This document shows positions 30,219 to 38,195 of a DNA stretch of 40,818 bases, one piece after another; position 1 is the stretch's first letter, and each line of letters begins with the position of its first letter. The stretch is from a virus. The position numbers and the translations under genes were made by a program. The notes below the pieces were generated by a model, which worked only from the letters and a program-made list of their open reading frames with translations, searched no databases and was not told the origin of the DNA. Where the stretch lies: positions 1 to 40,818 of the IMG/VR virus record IMGVR_UViG_3300037882_001635; one strand, given 5' to 3'.

Positions 30219-30416
30219 ATGGATATTACAGAAATTGACAATGAGTTGGACATATTGGGGTACGCATTAAGCAAGGCGACTGACTGGGACCACAAAGAGG
30301 GACTGCGCGCACGCTGTAACGAACTCTTGGATATGCGTAATCGCCTGACAAAGAAAAAGGTTGCGGTGCGTCCTGCGTCACGTTTATTCCGTGGCCATGC
30401 TTCCCCTCGTACTTGA
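30219..30416 (+). CDS. Small hypothetical protein (65 aa)
   Basis: MDITEIDNELDILGYALSKA then a helix with H-K-E-G-L-R-A-R-C-N-E-L-L-D and a basic tail ending HASPRT. Two helices suggest a coiled hairpin. Start fixed by the -10 box at 30204. Overlaps the next gene by 20 nt. Confidence 0.65.
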   Translation: MDITEIDNELDILGYALSKATDWDHKEGLRARCNELLDMRNRLTKKKVAVRPASRLFRGHASPRT

Positions 30417-30699
30417 ACCCACAGATAAACCCAACTTGTCACAGCTGCGTATCGGTAGCTTGATAGTCTTTTATTCTTACCATGACCCAATAGGGTTTAT
30501 GTCGGCTGGAAAGGTAGTAGTGAGTGAGCCTACTACCAAGACTTCGCTGACATCACGTAGGCACCATAACGCCTTAGAGCCTACGCATAACGCACGTATT
30601 GCACCACAGCTGTTTATGCAGTTACTGGATACGGCTATGCGTACGGCGTGCCGAGAGGTCGCAAAAAATCCCGCACCTTTTCCGGTGCGGGACTTGTGA
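30397..30699 (+). CDS. Hypothetical protein (100 aa)
   Basis: From MLPLVLEPTDKPNLSQLRIG. A strand pair (GSLIVFYSYHDPIGFMSAGKVV) is followed by a basic stretch and helix (APQLFMQLLDTAMRTACREV). Its last codons coincide with a minus-strand terminator hairpin, so the C-terminal sequence is constrained by that. No domain recognised. Confidence 0.6.
   Translation: MLPLVLEPTDKPNLSQLRIGSLIVFYSYHDPIGFMSAGKVVVSEPTTKTSLTSRRHHNALEPTHNARIAPQLFMQLLDTAMRTACREVAKNPAPFPVRDL
30663..30692 (-). terminator. Intrinsic terminator embedded in the 3' end of a plus-strand gene
   Basis: TCCCGCACC (30669-30677) pairs with GGTGCGGGA (30684-30692), 6-base loop. Six T follow on minus (30668-30663). It ends the HTH gene at 30714. 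Confidence 0.85.
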
Positions 30700-30713
30700 T
30701 AGGCTGACTAAGC

Positions 30714-31073
30714 TTACTTAGCGTCAGGCTTCTTGTTGGGCTTAACCAGACCTAACGCCTTTTTGTCGCTGTTAATCGTACCCACCACTACACCGCAATA
30801 ATCGGCTGTAGCTTTAATCGTCTTTTTCTCCGCCAGTGCCTGTTTCACGTACTCCCTGCGTTTGGTGATATCGTCAAATCGTGGTACCAGTTTAGGCTTG
30901 CTGGGTTTAGGTACCGTGACGAAAGCTGCGTTCAGCTTAGCGTCAAAGTCTTCCAGTCCCTCGTACCCGTGTTTTTTTACCAGTTCATCCACCGCCCGTT
31001 TCGTATCAATAAGCTTCTTTTTTGCAGCCAAAGCAGCTTGTTCTTGTGCAAATAATTCTTCAATGTTTGTCAT
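30714..31073 (-). CDS. HTH-type regulator candidate (119 aa)
   Basis: From MTNIEELFAQEQAALAAKKK: an N-terminal coiled helix of ~40 residues, a Pro/Lys linker (TVPKPSKPKLVPRF), then a basic C-terminal helix-turn-helix (KKTIKATADYCGVVVGTINS followed by DKKALGL). The coil-linker-DNA-binding plan is like small oligomeric regulators, including H-NS-like proteins, without their specific motif. A TGTACATC sequence 10 nt upstream of this ATG is a possible weak -10; an ATG ten codons earlier (31103) is less likely. Faces the plus-strand genes and has its own terminator. Confidence 0.7.
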   Translation of the reverse strand: MTNIEELFAQEQAALAAKKKLIDTKRAVDELVKKHGYEGLEDFDAKLNAAFVTVPKPSKPKLVPRFDDITKRREYVKQALAEKKTIKATADYCGVVVGTINSDKKALGLVKPNKKPDAK

Positions 31074-31115
31074 GCGAAGTAGGGATGTACAATCGTTGTG
31101 CATGTGTCAAGCAAC

Positions 31116-31146
31116 AAAAAACCCAAGGTAATCTGGTTACCCTGGG
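31116..31146 (-). terminator. Intrinsic terminator after the replication gene
   Basis: Ten-bp stem with one G-U (31122-31131 with 31137-31146), 5-base loop, six T on minus (31121-31116). It separates the helicase gene from the HTH gene. Confidence 0.85.
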
Positions 31147-31186
31147 CGTTTCGTTTACTGCTGGCGGGTACGACACCGCTGCGAAA

Positions 31187-32908
31187 TTAGATACGTGTAA
31201 TCTTGTACACCCGTCCGTCACGTGTTTTTGTTTCCTGCACCATTGCAGGCTGGGCTTCTGCTAGCTTACGTAAGCCTTTACCAAGTTTCTCGTGGGACAA
31301 ATCTTTCAAGAGTGCTTTCATTTTATCAAGACTGGACATTTCCGTAAGCAAATCCGAGGGGCGGTATATTTGGCTGTCACCTACCACCCATCCCAAGCAA
31401 TCCATGTAGTAATTAAGCAAGTCCTCGATAGTGGCATTACTTGCGTCCATGCGTCCATCGATAATAAGCGATTCGTGGGCATAAGGTGCCACTCCGAAGC
31501 GATAGGTACCCTCGGTATGCTTTGGGGGTGTCCAGTTCATTAACCACTGTAGGAATGCAGGTAGCTGCGTGATTAGGCGTTCGCTCATGCCTTCCGTGAC
31601 GTTAAACGGGGTTACCTTAAAAAGTAACATCTTACCCGCCATGTCCTCGTCATATTTAGGGATAACCGATAATCCACGTTCTGTCATGTTGCAAAAAATA
31701 ACAATGGGTGTGCAGTTGTAAGCTTTGGTTTTATCGGCACCCTTGCCCTCTACAACCTTTGCAGGCTCGCAAATAAGGTTATTGATAACGCTGGTATGCT
31801 CCTCACGCTTGTCGTACTCTACGTACAAGTCATCACAAAACCAAATGGGGGCGCACATTTCGGTACTATTAAAGTTGTCGCCTGCCAACATTTGCTTAAT
31901 GCTGAAACTATCACCACTTAAAATGGTGTCGAAAAAATGTTCGCCTAGAAAAGACTTACCAGAGTTAGGCGGACCTGCAACTACCAAGAGTTGGCAGGGT
32001 CGGGGCTTTAGGTTGTAGCGGTCCATGTACATACGTTTAACCCACGCCAAGAAGTAGTCTAGCTGCTTGTCGCCAAATAGCCCTTCTAGTAAATCCTGTA
32101 CGTCCTTGAAGTCGCCTGGAGCTGCCGAAGGCTGCATAACACGCTTGTTCGCCATGTTAAATATAACCTTGTTTACATCCTTAACACGGCTGAACGGCTG
32201 TTTGCCATCGGGACGGAAAAGCTCGTAACGTATGCTATCCACTCGATTGTAGGCGTTAATGTGACCTACAACCTCGTTACGTGTTGGGTACTCAATCTCC
32301 TCCATGGGTTCGCCGTCCTCGTTCTTTGGATTGTCCCAAGGGATACCCATTTGTGTTTCCATAAAAAGCATAAGCTGCCTGTCCGTCTCACTGACGAAGC
32401 AACCCTTGTGGTCCCGCCTCCAGTATTTCTTCCCATCGAACACAGTAGCGTCACGAAACGCAATAATCTTAGCCAGGTGTTTCATCCGCTCCTCGTTACG
32501 GGCTGCACTTGCTTCCAAGTCCGCCGTAGTTGCAAAAGGTACTGCACCCTTGTCAAGTATGGCAACAATGAGCGTGCTGGATGTAGTGTGCATACGTTTC
32601 GTCCACCGTACGTAGTGTAGCCACGCACCATAATCGATTACGTTTTTAGTCTCGATAAGCTTATTAGCCCACCACACTGCGTCACACTTAATGTGGTAGA
32701 CCATCTCCGCATAGGCTGCGGGGTTAGTAGTCTTAAGCAAAGCGAAAGCCGCCTCGCCAACTTTAGTGGAGATAGCTTCTGCTTCCTCGAAGCTAACCTC
32801 CTTAATCTTCTTTTCGACCTTTGCAGGTTTGGTTGGAGTGGTGGTTGCCGATGTTGGGACATCCACGTTCATCATATAGTCTTCTGGTTCTAGTAATTTG
32901 TCGTACAT
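31187..32908 (-). CDS. Replication protein with SF3 (D5-like) helicase domain
   Basis: 573 residues. SF3 ATPase: Walker A GPPNSGKS at 312-319, Walker B PIWFCDDLY with D359-D360, then motif C in TPIVIFCNMTE (conserved Asn), and an arginine-finger region about 430. The 150-250 part resembles the D5 N-terminal helical region seen in phage primase-helicases, but no primase catalytic motif is evident. It should unwind the adjacent iteron origin. Start at 32908 because TATAGT lies 9 nt upstream; the upstream in-frame ATG at 32947 lies before that promoter. Confidence 0.88.
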   Translation of the reverse strand: MYDKLLEPEDYMMNVDVPTSATTTPTKPAKVEKKIKEVSFEEAEAISTKVGEAAFALLKTTNPAAYAEMVYHIKCDAVWWANKLIETKNVIDYGAWLHYVRWTKRMHTTSSTLIVAILDKGAVPFATTADLEASAARNEERMKHLAKIIAFRDATVFDGKKYWRRDHKGCFVSETDRQLMLFMETQMGIPWDNPKNEDGEPMEEIEYPTRNEVVGHINAYNRVDSIRYELFRPDGKQPFSRVKDVNKVIFNMANKRVMQPSAAPGDFKDVQDLLEGLFGDKQLDYFLAWVKRMYMDRYNLKPRPCQLLVVAGPPNSGKSFLGEHFFDTILSGDSFSIKQMLAGDNFNSTEMCAPIWFCDDLYVEYDKREEHTSVINNLICEPAKVVEGKGADKTKAYNCTPIVIFCNMTERGLSVIPKYDEDMAGKMLLFKVTPFNVTEGMSERLITQLPAFLQWLMNWTPPKHTEGTYRFGVAPYAHESLIIDGRMDASNATIEDLLNYYMDCLGWVVGDSQIYRPSDLLTEMSSLDKMKALLKDLSHEKLGKGLRKLAEAQPAMVQETKTRDGRVYKITRI

Positions 32909-32917
32909 AACAATACT

Positions 32918-32923
32918 ACTATA
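32918..32923 (-). promoter_or_regulatory. -10 box of leaderless promoter for the helicase gene
   Basis: TGTATAGT on minus (TATAGT 32923-32918), 9 nt before the ATG at 32908. Confidence 0.65.
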
Positions 32924-32975
32924 CATCTTAAAATCTAAAAAGGGCATTTTATTTACAAAAATCGTACTTATACGT

Positions 32976-33345
32976 ACTTCCGCACCTTAAGTGTATATAA
33001 ATCATGTAACTTATGGCAACGTGCGGAAGTGCGGAAGGTGCCACTTTTGGAGCTTCCGCATTTTTAGGTACATATAAGTAACTATCTTTACTAGTACTTA
33101 TGACATCGTGCGGAAGTGCGGAAGGTTCTCTTATCTCAATATATAAATAAATAAATAATATATATATATAGGGAGGGGTATAGCCACGTGATGGGACGTG
33201 TGCGTATAATGGTTGGAATAAAAACACGTTTTTACTTCCGCACTTCCGCACTTTTCCACAAATATCTACTATTACAGTACTTAAACGTATGGTATTTTGC
33301 GGAGGTAGTAAATAACCACTTCCGCAAGCTTCCGCACTTCCGCAA
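32976..33345. other. Origin of replication with CTTCCGCA iterons
   Basis: No gene in 32909-33390. Eleven exact copies of CTTCCGCA occur: forward at 32977, 33053, 33235, 33243, 33319, 33329 and 33337; reverse ending at 33029, 33037, 33116 and 33124. Most are in tandem with an 8-bp period (CTTCCGCACTTCCGCAC and its complement). Reverse pairs lie left and forward pairs right of an AT-rich core at about 33125-33175 (a run of AAATAAATAAATAATATATA type), which would be the unwinding element. Next to the SF3 helicase gene this is a typical iteron origin. Confidence 0.85.
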
Positions 33346-33347
33346 AT

Positions 33348-33381
33348 AGTACTGGACGTATAGCCTGGTTGGTTGTATGCT
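33348..33381 (+). promoter_or_regulatory. Promoter P3 with AGTACTGGAC element
   Basis: AGTACTGGAC (33348-33357), -35 TGGACG (33353-33358), 17-bp spacer, -10 TATGCT (33376-33381), then 9 nt to the ATG at 33391. An AAGGAG lies 2 nt from the ATG, too close to work as a Shine-Dalgarno; the transcript is probably leaderless. The last iteron of the origin ends 3 bp before the element. Confidence 0.75.
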
Positions 33382-33390
33382 TAAGGAGTT

Positions 33391-33951
33391 ATGCCCTCAA
33401 AATTCCTCGTTAACCTAACTGTAGCCCAAAAACAGCTACTTACATCCCTTTCCCTTTGCAACGGCTTAGAGTTCTCCGCCTTTGACGTTAGCCAAGAAGC
33501 AGCCGTGCGTATCGTATGTAAGCAAAGTATCCACCTTCTAGCTAACTATAAGCACGAACAGTTTGATAAGCCCACAAACCACCAGTCTCACGAACTCGCT
33601 AGGAAAATACGTGTTGTAGCCCAGATGACAGCGAAATATCAAAAATGGAGCGATAACGGTGTTATGGGCAAGAAGCTATTTTACATTACAGAGCCTAACC
33701 TTCGACCACCAGTAGCGTTTGACGGCATGTGTAGAACTACCAAGGCAATGACAATGCACACCCTACTAGAGCTGACAAAGTGCGTATGTTGGTCGCATAA
33801 AGATAATCAGGAGATACGGCAACAGTTTAACAATCACCTTATGCGTTTGTTAATTGAAGAATTACCACTAGATAAGGCTATGGAGCTTAACGGTACGTAC
33901 GAGGTTATGAGCCTACACGAAGTACTAGCACTAAAAAAATGTATAAAATAG
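33391..33951 (+). CDS. Hypothetical AGTACTGGAC-regulon protein (186 aa)
   Basis: Soluble, basic and helical, beginning MPSKFLVNLTVAQKQLLTSL. Cys at several places (CNG, VCK, MCR, KCVCW, KKC) could bind metal but no clear zinc finger is formed. No domain recognised. First gene right of the origin, from promoter P3, so probably early. The stop codon TAG is the start of the next AGTACTGGAC element (P2). Confidence 0.78.
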   Translation: MPSKFLVNLTVAQKQLLTSLSLCNGLEFSAFDVSQEAAVRIVCKQSIHLLANYKHEQFDKPTNHQSHELARKIRVVAQMTAKYQKWSDNGVMGKKLFYITEPNLRPPVAFDGMCRTTKAMTMHTLLELTKCVCWSHKDNQEIRQQFNNHLMRLLIEELPLDKAMELNGTYEVMSLHEVLALKKCIK

Positions 33952-33983
33952 TACTGGACACGCAGGCTGAAACGGGTTAGTAT
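33950..33983 (+). promoter_or_regulatory. Promoter P2 with AGTACTGGAC element
   Basis: AGTACTGGAC (33950-33959), -35 TGGACA (33955-33960), 17-bp spacer, -10 TAGTAT (33978-33983). Start expected near 33990, giving a ~30-nt leader. The leader begins with a hairpin TATGCAC/GTGCATA (33989-33995 with 34001-34007). Confidence 0.7.
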
Positions 33984-34020
33984 ATGTATATGCACAGGTA
34001 GTGCATAAAACCAAAAAACC

Positions 34021-34506
34021 ATGAATACCAAGACCCTCACCCCCACCACTCAGACATACGATTTTAGCCACCAAGTGGAAAATCACCCTGCAAAGTACGA
34101 TGGTACCGAGTTTGGACCCTTTACAGTACAAAACCAAGCAATTAGACTAGCCAAGTTTTACGTGCCTAACCAAGAACTTAGCCAGGAAGAGACAACCCAG
34201 GCGATATGGGATTTAGCACTAGAGCAGCTAGCACCTGTCCGCCAAGCTATCGATGACGAACGTGAGGGTATGTACGTAGAATTCATTGCAGAGTCATTAC
34301 GTCAATCACTCGATGAGGTCATTAAAGAAGCTCACGTAGACCGTATTTGTGATTTAGAGATGGCAAAAGTTCCCAGCACACTTGATGGATACACTTTCTG
34401 GAACTCACAAGAACAAAACTGGGGAAAAGTCTACCCATACTTTGACGACAAGTTAGAACGTCTAGTAAGCGAAATATGCAGCAAGTATGACGCACTAGTA
34501 AAGTAA
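34021..34506 (+). CDS. Hypothetical AGTACTGGAC-regulon protein (161 aa)
   Basis: MNTKTLTPTTQTYDFSHQVE, then acidic helices (LSQEETTQAIWDLALEQLAP; MYVEFIAESLRQSLDEVIKE). No domain recognised. Read from P2 and closed by a terminator at 34532, so it is a single-gene transcript. No Shine-Dalgarno. Confidence 0.78.
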   Translation: MNTKTLTPTTQTYDFSHQVENHPAKYDGTEFGPFTVQNQAIRLAKFYVPNQELSQEETTQAIWDLALEQLAPVRQAIDDEREGMYVEFIAESLRQSLDEVIKEAHVDRICDLEMAKVPSTLDGYTFWNSQEQNWGKVYPYFDDKLERLVSEICSKYDALVK

Positions 34507-34531
34507 GTCACCTCACAGCACACCCCCAAAG

Positions 34532-34557
34532 ACCGCCCGCACACGGCGGTTTTTTTG
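34532..34557 (+). terminator. Intrinsic terminator
   Basis: ACCGCC/GGCGGT stem (34532-34537 with 34545-34550), 7-base loop, then eight T. Confidence 0.85.
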
Positions 34558-34561
34558 CGTG

Positions 34562-34567
34562 TACAAT
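34562..34567 (+). promoter_or_regulatory. -10 box of leaderless promoter
   Basis: TGTACAAT with TACAAT at 34562-34567, 6 nt before the ATG at 34574. It starts 4 bp after the preceding terminator T-run. Confidence 0.6.
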
Positions 34568-34573
34568 ACCCCC

Positions 34574-35212
34574 ATGGACTTACCCGCACAAGACGCAGCT
34601 TACAAGGAGCTTGCATGTGCGATAATCATCTCCACCGTGGATGAGCTTACAGCCTGCATTGCACGTGGACAGTACGAGGAGCCAGAGGACTACGAAATGT
34701 ACGCTAGCTTTGTGTCTACGGGATTGCCTCACCTGGTAGCCAGTATGCAGTTAGACTTTAGTACTGCGCAAGTCCATGCTGTACAATATAAATTACAAGC
34801 ACTTATGGCACAGTTACCTAAGCCGCTTGCCAGCCAAAAAATTACCATGAATACTACCACTACAGAGACCACAGCCCCTATAACCAAGCGTACCCACGCT
34901 TCTAAAGAAACACTCGCAAAGATACACCAACACATGCGTAACGCACTAGAAACGGGTACAAAACCTGACTTGCCTAGTCTATGCACAGCTTACGACATGA
35001 AGCCTGCTACCGTCTACGCCCACTGGATGAAAATTAAGAAGGAGGCTAAAGCAGTCAAAGCACCAACGCAAGCTGTATACAAGCGACGTGGACGCCCTGC
35101 TAAAGGGAATATTGTTACTAACGTCGAACTTAGGCTACCTGTAGAACGTAAGGAAACCCTTTGGCAGCGTTTTAAGCGCGGTGTGCGTGTTATACTAGGT
35201 TATGATTGCTAA
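34574..35212 (+). CDS. DNA-binding protein with HTH and AT-hook-like motif (212 aa)
   Basis: From MDLPAQDAAYKELACAIIIS. Residues ~118-155 form a helix-turn-helix (DLPSLCTAYDMKPATVYAHW). Then a basic tail with YKRRGRPAKG, the R-G-R-P core of an AT-hook, and another basic helix near the end (LWQRFKRGVRVILG). A Thr-rich linker (TTTTETTAP) separates an acidic N-terminal domain. A transcription factor or nucleoid-associated early protein is likely. Start fixed by the -10 box. Overlaps the next gene by 11 nt. Confidence 0.72.
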   Translation: MDLPAQDAAYKELACAIIISTVDELTACIARGQYEEPEDYEMYASFVSTGLPHLVASMQLDFSTAQVHAVQYKLQALMAQLPKPLASQKITMNTTTTETTAPITKRTHASKETLAKIHQHMRNALETGTKPDLPSLCTAYDMKPATVYAHWMKIKKEAKAVKAPTQAVYKRRGRPAKGNIVTNVELRLPVERKETLWQRFKRGVRVILGYDC

Positions 35213-35714
35213 ATATACAGCCGAAGAGTTGCGCCAGTACCGACAAACCTTTATGGTAATGATGGAGCTGTACCCAGCAATCAAACATTGTGGGTTTTAC
35301 TACTGGTTCCGCAAAAACGGCATGCCACTGGATAACCTTGAAGACGCCAAAGAGTGGTACGAACAGCGGGTAGCCCTGGAAGCCGAAGAAGACCAATTAC
35401 AGGCAGAACTTGAGGTAATGGACGTAGAGTACCGTACAGCGGTTAAAGAAGCGTGGAATGAGCATGTAACCGCATGCACAGACAAAGAAGAAGCCCCGTT
35501 AACGTTTAATCAGTTTGCGATGAAATTATTTGGGCTGATTATGTCCACTCCTGAATGCAAGGCAGCTAGAGGTTCACGTGAAATGCTAGCCGATGAAATG
35601 GGGGCGTTTGCATGTTGCACACGTCAAAACATAGATATTGCCGTACGTGAGGCAGTTAAGAAAGTACAGCGTAAAATACCACGTACGTACCGTGGCGAGC
35701 TTGACAAGGTGTAA
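35202..35714 (+). CDS. Protein with Nu1-like winged-helix motif (170 aa)
   Basis: Residues ~25-52 (HCGFYYWFRKNGMPLDNLED then A-K-E-W-Y) follow the same GMP-x5-8-A-x-E-W-Y pattern as the small terminase of this genome. A long coiled charged helix follows (QRVALEAEEDQLQAELEVMD). The C-terminal part has another possible HTH (ADEMGAFACCTRQNIDIAVR). It is probably DNA-binding, maybe a second site-specific factor; exact role unknown. Confidence 0.7.
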   Translation: MIAKYTAEELRQYRQTFMVMMELYPAIKHCGFYYWFRKNGMPLDNLEDAKEWYEQRVALEAEEDQLQAELEVMDVEYRTAVKEAWNEHVTACTDKEEAPLTFNQFAMKLFGLIMSTPECKAARGSREMLADEMGAFACCTRQNIDIAVREAVKKVQRKIPRTYRGELDKV

Positions 35715-35735
35715 AGTATGGTGTAGGTGTCAGCC

Positions 35736-35864
35736 ATGCTACGACTACTTGGCTTTGCCCTATTCCACGTTTTTACGGGTACTTATAAAGTACTGCACTT
35801 TGTCGCACTTGCGATATTTGTGTGCATAATCGAGACTATCAACCAGCTAGACCCTAAGGATTAG
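35736..35864 (+). CDS. Small membrane peptide (42 aa)
   Basis: MLRLLGFALFHVFTGTYKVL followed by HFVALAIFVCIIETINQLDP: one or two hydrophobic segments with a short polar end. It overlaps the 3' end of the convergent gene at 35854 by 11 nt, an arrangement like the peptide at 21275. No start signal is decisive, so it is tentative. Confidence 0.45.
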   Translation: MLRLLGFALFHVFTGTYKVLHFVALAIFVCIIETINQLDPKD

Positions 35865-36243
35865 TAAGCTTCAAAGCTTCGTCCCTGTACTTTTTACGGA
35901 GTGCAGGGTTCTCCATTTGCTCCGTGTGGCAGCGGCGTAGTAACTCCATGGTACGCTCTAAGTCGCAATCGTTATCCTTTGCCCAGTCCGCAAGCTTGTA
36001 GTACAGCTGGTGGTACTCAAAGGCTACTTTTTTAACAGGTACTTCAAGGATTACAGCTATGTCCTCGTCATGCGTTTTATCGTCCACGGTAATGGACTGG
36101 ATGACGCCCAGCAGTTGCTTTGCACGACGTAACTTCGCACGCTTTGCGTAAATCTGTTCAGCCTTTGCACCCGCCGCAGGGTCCCACTTTGGAGCAGGGG
36201 TTGCAAGTATGGCGTTAAAGTCGGTATCAAATAGTGTATTCAT
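35854..36243 (-). CDS. Hypothetical protein (129 aa)
   Basis: From MNTLFDTDFNAILATPAPKW. Basic helix KAEQIYAKRAKLRRAKQLLG, an HTH-like middle (DEDIAVILEVPVKKVAFEYH) and a charged C-terminal helix. A DNA-binding role is possible. Single gene against the direction of its neighbours, with TACGCT 10 nt upstream as a likely -10; the start at 36270 would precede that promoter. Confidence 0.7.
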   Translation of the reverse strand: MNTLFDTDFNAILATPAPKWDPAAGAKAEQIYAKRAKLRRAKQLLGVIQSITVDDKTHDEDIAVILEVPVKKVAFEYHQLYYKLADWAKDNDCDLERTMELLRRCHTEQMENPALRKKYRDEALKLTNP

Positions 36244-36253
36244 AGATACATAC

Positions 36254-36259
36254 AGCGTA
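36254..36259 (-). promoter_or_regulatory. Putative -10 box for the 129-aa gene
   Basis: TGTACGCT on minus with TACGCT at 36259-36254, 10 nt before the ATG at 36243. Weaker than the others. Confidence 0.4.
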
Positions 36260-36317
36260 CACCGAAGCAACGAGCGTGTCCATAGCTAATTGCAAAATAA
36301 ATGCAAATAACGTATGG

Positions 36318-36323
36318 TATACT
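36318..36323 (+). promoter_or_regulatory. -10 box of leaderless promoter
   Basis: TATACT, 9 nt before the ATG at 36333. It begins a long run of overlapping plus-strand genes. Confidence 0.65.
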
Positions 36324-36332
36324 TTAGGTACT

Positions 36333-36959
36333 ATGGAAAAATCACCTATTGAGCATATCGCACAAGCCAGCGTATCGCACTCCGCTATTGCATTACAAAT
36401 TCAGGAAATAACGGAACTCCACGCAGCTTTTAACGCAACCTTTCACACGGCAATGTTTGACCTAGCCGACCGCGCAGTAGTACTAGGCAAAAAGCTTATC
36501 GCACTCCGCCAAGTGGTAGACCAGGACGAGTCCCGCCAATGGGTGGCATGGGTAGAAGCCAGCTTACCTATTACAATCCGCCAAGTGCAGAAGTATATCA
36601 AGATTGCCGAGCACGAGTACGAGTTGCCAGCCATTAAAGCAAGCTACAAAGGGCTACTTACCGTAAACGTGTTAGCCAAGCTTGTAGGGGTTAAGGCGGA
36701 CGATGAAACAGCCTCCGCACCCGTTGAGAAGATTGACCCTTTCACACCCGAAAACGTAGGACGTACGTTTAAGGACTTAGATATTTTACGCCTAAAACGC
36801 AAGTACGACACCCTTGTACTTGCCGCTAATTCGTCCGCCCAACAACTGAAAACACGTGCCAGCGTGCTACGAGACGTAGCCATAGACATCGTGCAGGGTA
36901 ACCCCGTAGATGACGAGGATTACAATCAGGCGTTAGAAATTATCAATGCAACCCTATAA
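36333..36959 (+). CDS. DUF3102-like protein (208 aa)
   Basis: MEKSPIEHIAQASVSHSAIA; then LADRAVVLGKKLIALRQVVD followed by RQWVAWVEASLPITIRQVQKYIKIAE, the pattern of DUF3102 (a helix with L-x-x-x-K, then W-V-x-W-V/W-x-x-x-L-x-x-S-x-R-x-x-Q-x-Y-x-x-I-A). Such proteins are found in phages and plasmids and may bind DNA; their role is not known. Start set by the -10 box 9 nt upstream. Overlaps the next gene by 14 nt. Confidence 0.75.
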   Translation: MEKSPIEHIAQASVSHSAIALQIQEITELHAAFNATFHTAMFDLADRAVVLGKKLIALRQVVDQDESRQWVAWVEASLPITIRQVQKYIKIAEHEYELPAIKASYKGLLTVNVLAKLVGVKADDETASAPVEKIDPFTPENVGRTFKDLDILRLKRKYDTLVLAANSSAQQLKTRASVLRDVAIDIVQGNPVDDEDYNQALEIINATL

Positions 36960-37785
36960 CCCCGACTCCATACGCCCCGACCAGCAAGCTAAGCATAACG
37001 CAAACCCCCACGAAATAGGGAGCGACACAGACGAGTTCGACCCTATTGAGGGGCTTACCTATGACGACATTAACCAGCAAGGGTTAGTCGAACCTAGGTA
37101 CATTGCACTGGTAAACTTTGTGGCACAACTTGCCCAGGTTAACGAGTCACGCCCTGGATTAGGCAACGCCGCAGCGTATCGGCTCATTGACCTAGTTAAG
37201 GAGCTACCCGACCAAGTGACCCAGCTTATCGGCATACTAGAAAGCCTAAAGGAGCTACACGAAGAAGAGTGCTTACCCGTGGCAATTAAGACCCTAGACC
37301 TACTAACCACGACTAAGACCCATTATGCGTACAAAACCCTTGTAGCAGCTATTACAGGCATGTCCGCACCCTCACCGCAGGGAGAAGCCCAGTTGCGTAA
37401 GTGCAGTAGGCAAAACATATGGGGAGATATTGCCGAGGGAGTGGCAAACATCCCCGCAGAGTTTCAGCCTATTGTACAAGCGTATCGTAAAGCTTTCACC
37501 GACAAAACGCAGACAGGCAAGAAACAGCAAAAGGCACGGGTTATACGGGCAAAGAAAGCTAAGTACGTAGCCCAAATATGGACAATGGGCAAGAAAGGGG
37601 CGTCCGTTAATTCCAGCCATTACATTGTTAAATGGCGGATAGATGACGGCGAGTACATAGTTTTTAAGGACATTGAGACTAACATTATTAAGCGGTTAAA
37701 GCAAACCAGCGTACGCATTATTGAGCTAGGTACGAATATCGAAGTATTTGGGCCAAATGCGAGTGCAAACAATGTAGTACAATAA
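36946..37785 (+). CDS. Hypothetical protein (279 aa)
   Basis: Acidic N-terminal ~45 residues, a helical middle (LVNFVAQLAQVNESRPGLGN; LIGILESLKELHEEECLPVA), a basic stretch (KKQQKARVIRAKKAKYVAQI) and a beta-rich C-terminus (YIVKWRIDDGEYIVFKDIET). The last part could be a small OB- or SH3-like fold. No family recognised. Part of the 36333-38912 operon, probably replication-associated. Confidence 0.75.
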   Translation: MQPYNPDSIRPDQQAKHNANPHEIGSDTDEFDPIEGLTYDDINQQGLVEPRYIALVNFVAQLAQVNESRPGLGNAAAYRLIDLVKELPDQVTQLIGILESLKELHEEECLPVAIKTLDLLTTTKTHYAYKTLVAAITGMSAPSPQGEAQLRKCSRQNIWGDIAEGVANIPAEFQPIVQAYRKAFTDKTQTGKKQQKARVIRAKKAKYVAQIWTMGKKGASVNSSHYIVKWRIDDGEYIVFKDIETNIIKRLKQTSVRIIELGTNIEVFGPNASANNVVQ

Positions 37786-37793
37786 CAGCAGTT

Positions 37794-38195
37794 ATGAAAT
37801 CACCTACCAAAAAGAAAATTAACAAGAAGAAGCCGATACGTACCGCCAAGGGTCCAAGTATTAAGTTCAGCGAGACTATTTGGCTTATGGTATGCGGTAC
37901 CAAGTCCACGGGATACGGTGTAACCATCTCACCGCACCACGACCCGAAGCAATGCGTACCTTTCCAGCGGGTATTCGCCAAGTACCTGGAGAAGCAAGGT
38001 ATACCCGTAGATGACCCCGTAGAGGCACCGTTATTCGTATGCTTTCGTACTGCACCAGCCTACATGCCCTTTGTCGAGTCACCAAATAGTACTTTTACAT
38101 TCCTTAATGACCTGATGAGTGCAGCTATTGAGGATTACAAAAAGACCGTAGACGCAATGCCAAAGGATGATACGAGCAGTAACCCAACACAATGA
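37794..38195 (+). CDS. Hypothetical protein (133 aa)
   Basis: Very basic N-terminus (MKSPTKKKINKKKPIRTAKG), then a conserved-looking alpha/beta body (IWLMVCGTKSTGYGVTISPH; PLFVCFRTAPAYMPF) and an acidic helix near the end. The stop overlaps the next start. No domain recognised. A DNA- or RNA-binding early protein is plausible from the basic tail. Confidence 0.72.
   Translation: MKSPTKKKINKKKPIRTAKGPSIKFSETIWLMVCGTKSTGYGVTISPHHDPKQCVPFQRVFAKYLEKQGIPVDDPVEAPLFVCFRTAPAYMPFVESPNSTFTFLNDLMSAAIEDYKKTVDAMPKDDTSSNPTQ

Noticed and set aside
32949-33251. 100-codon minus frame in the origin
   Set aside because: It is made of translated iterons and AT-repeats and ends against the helicase promoter; not a gene.
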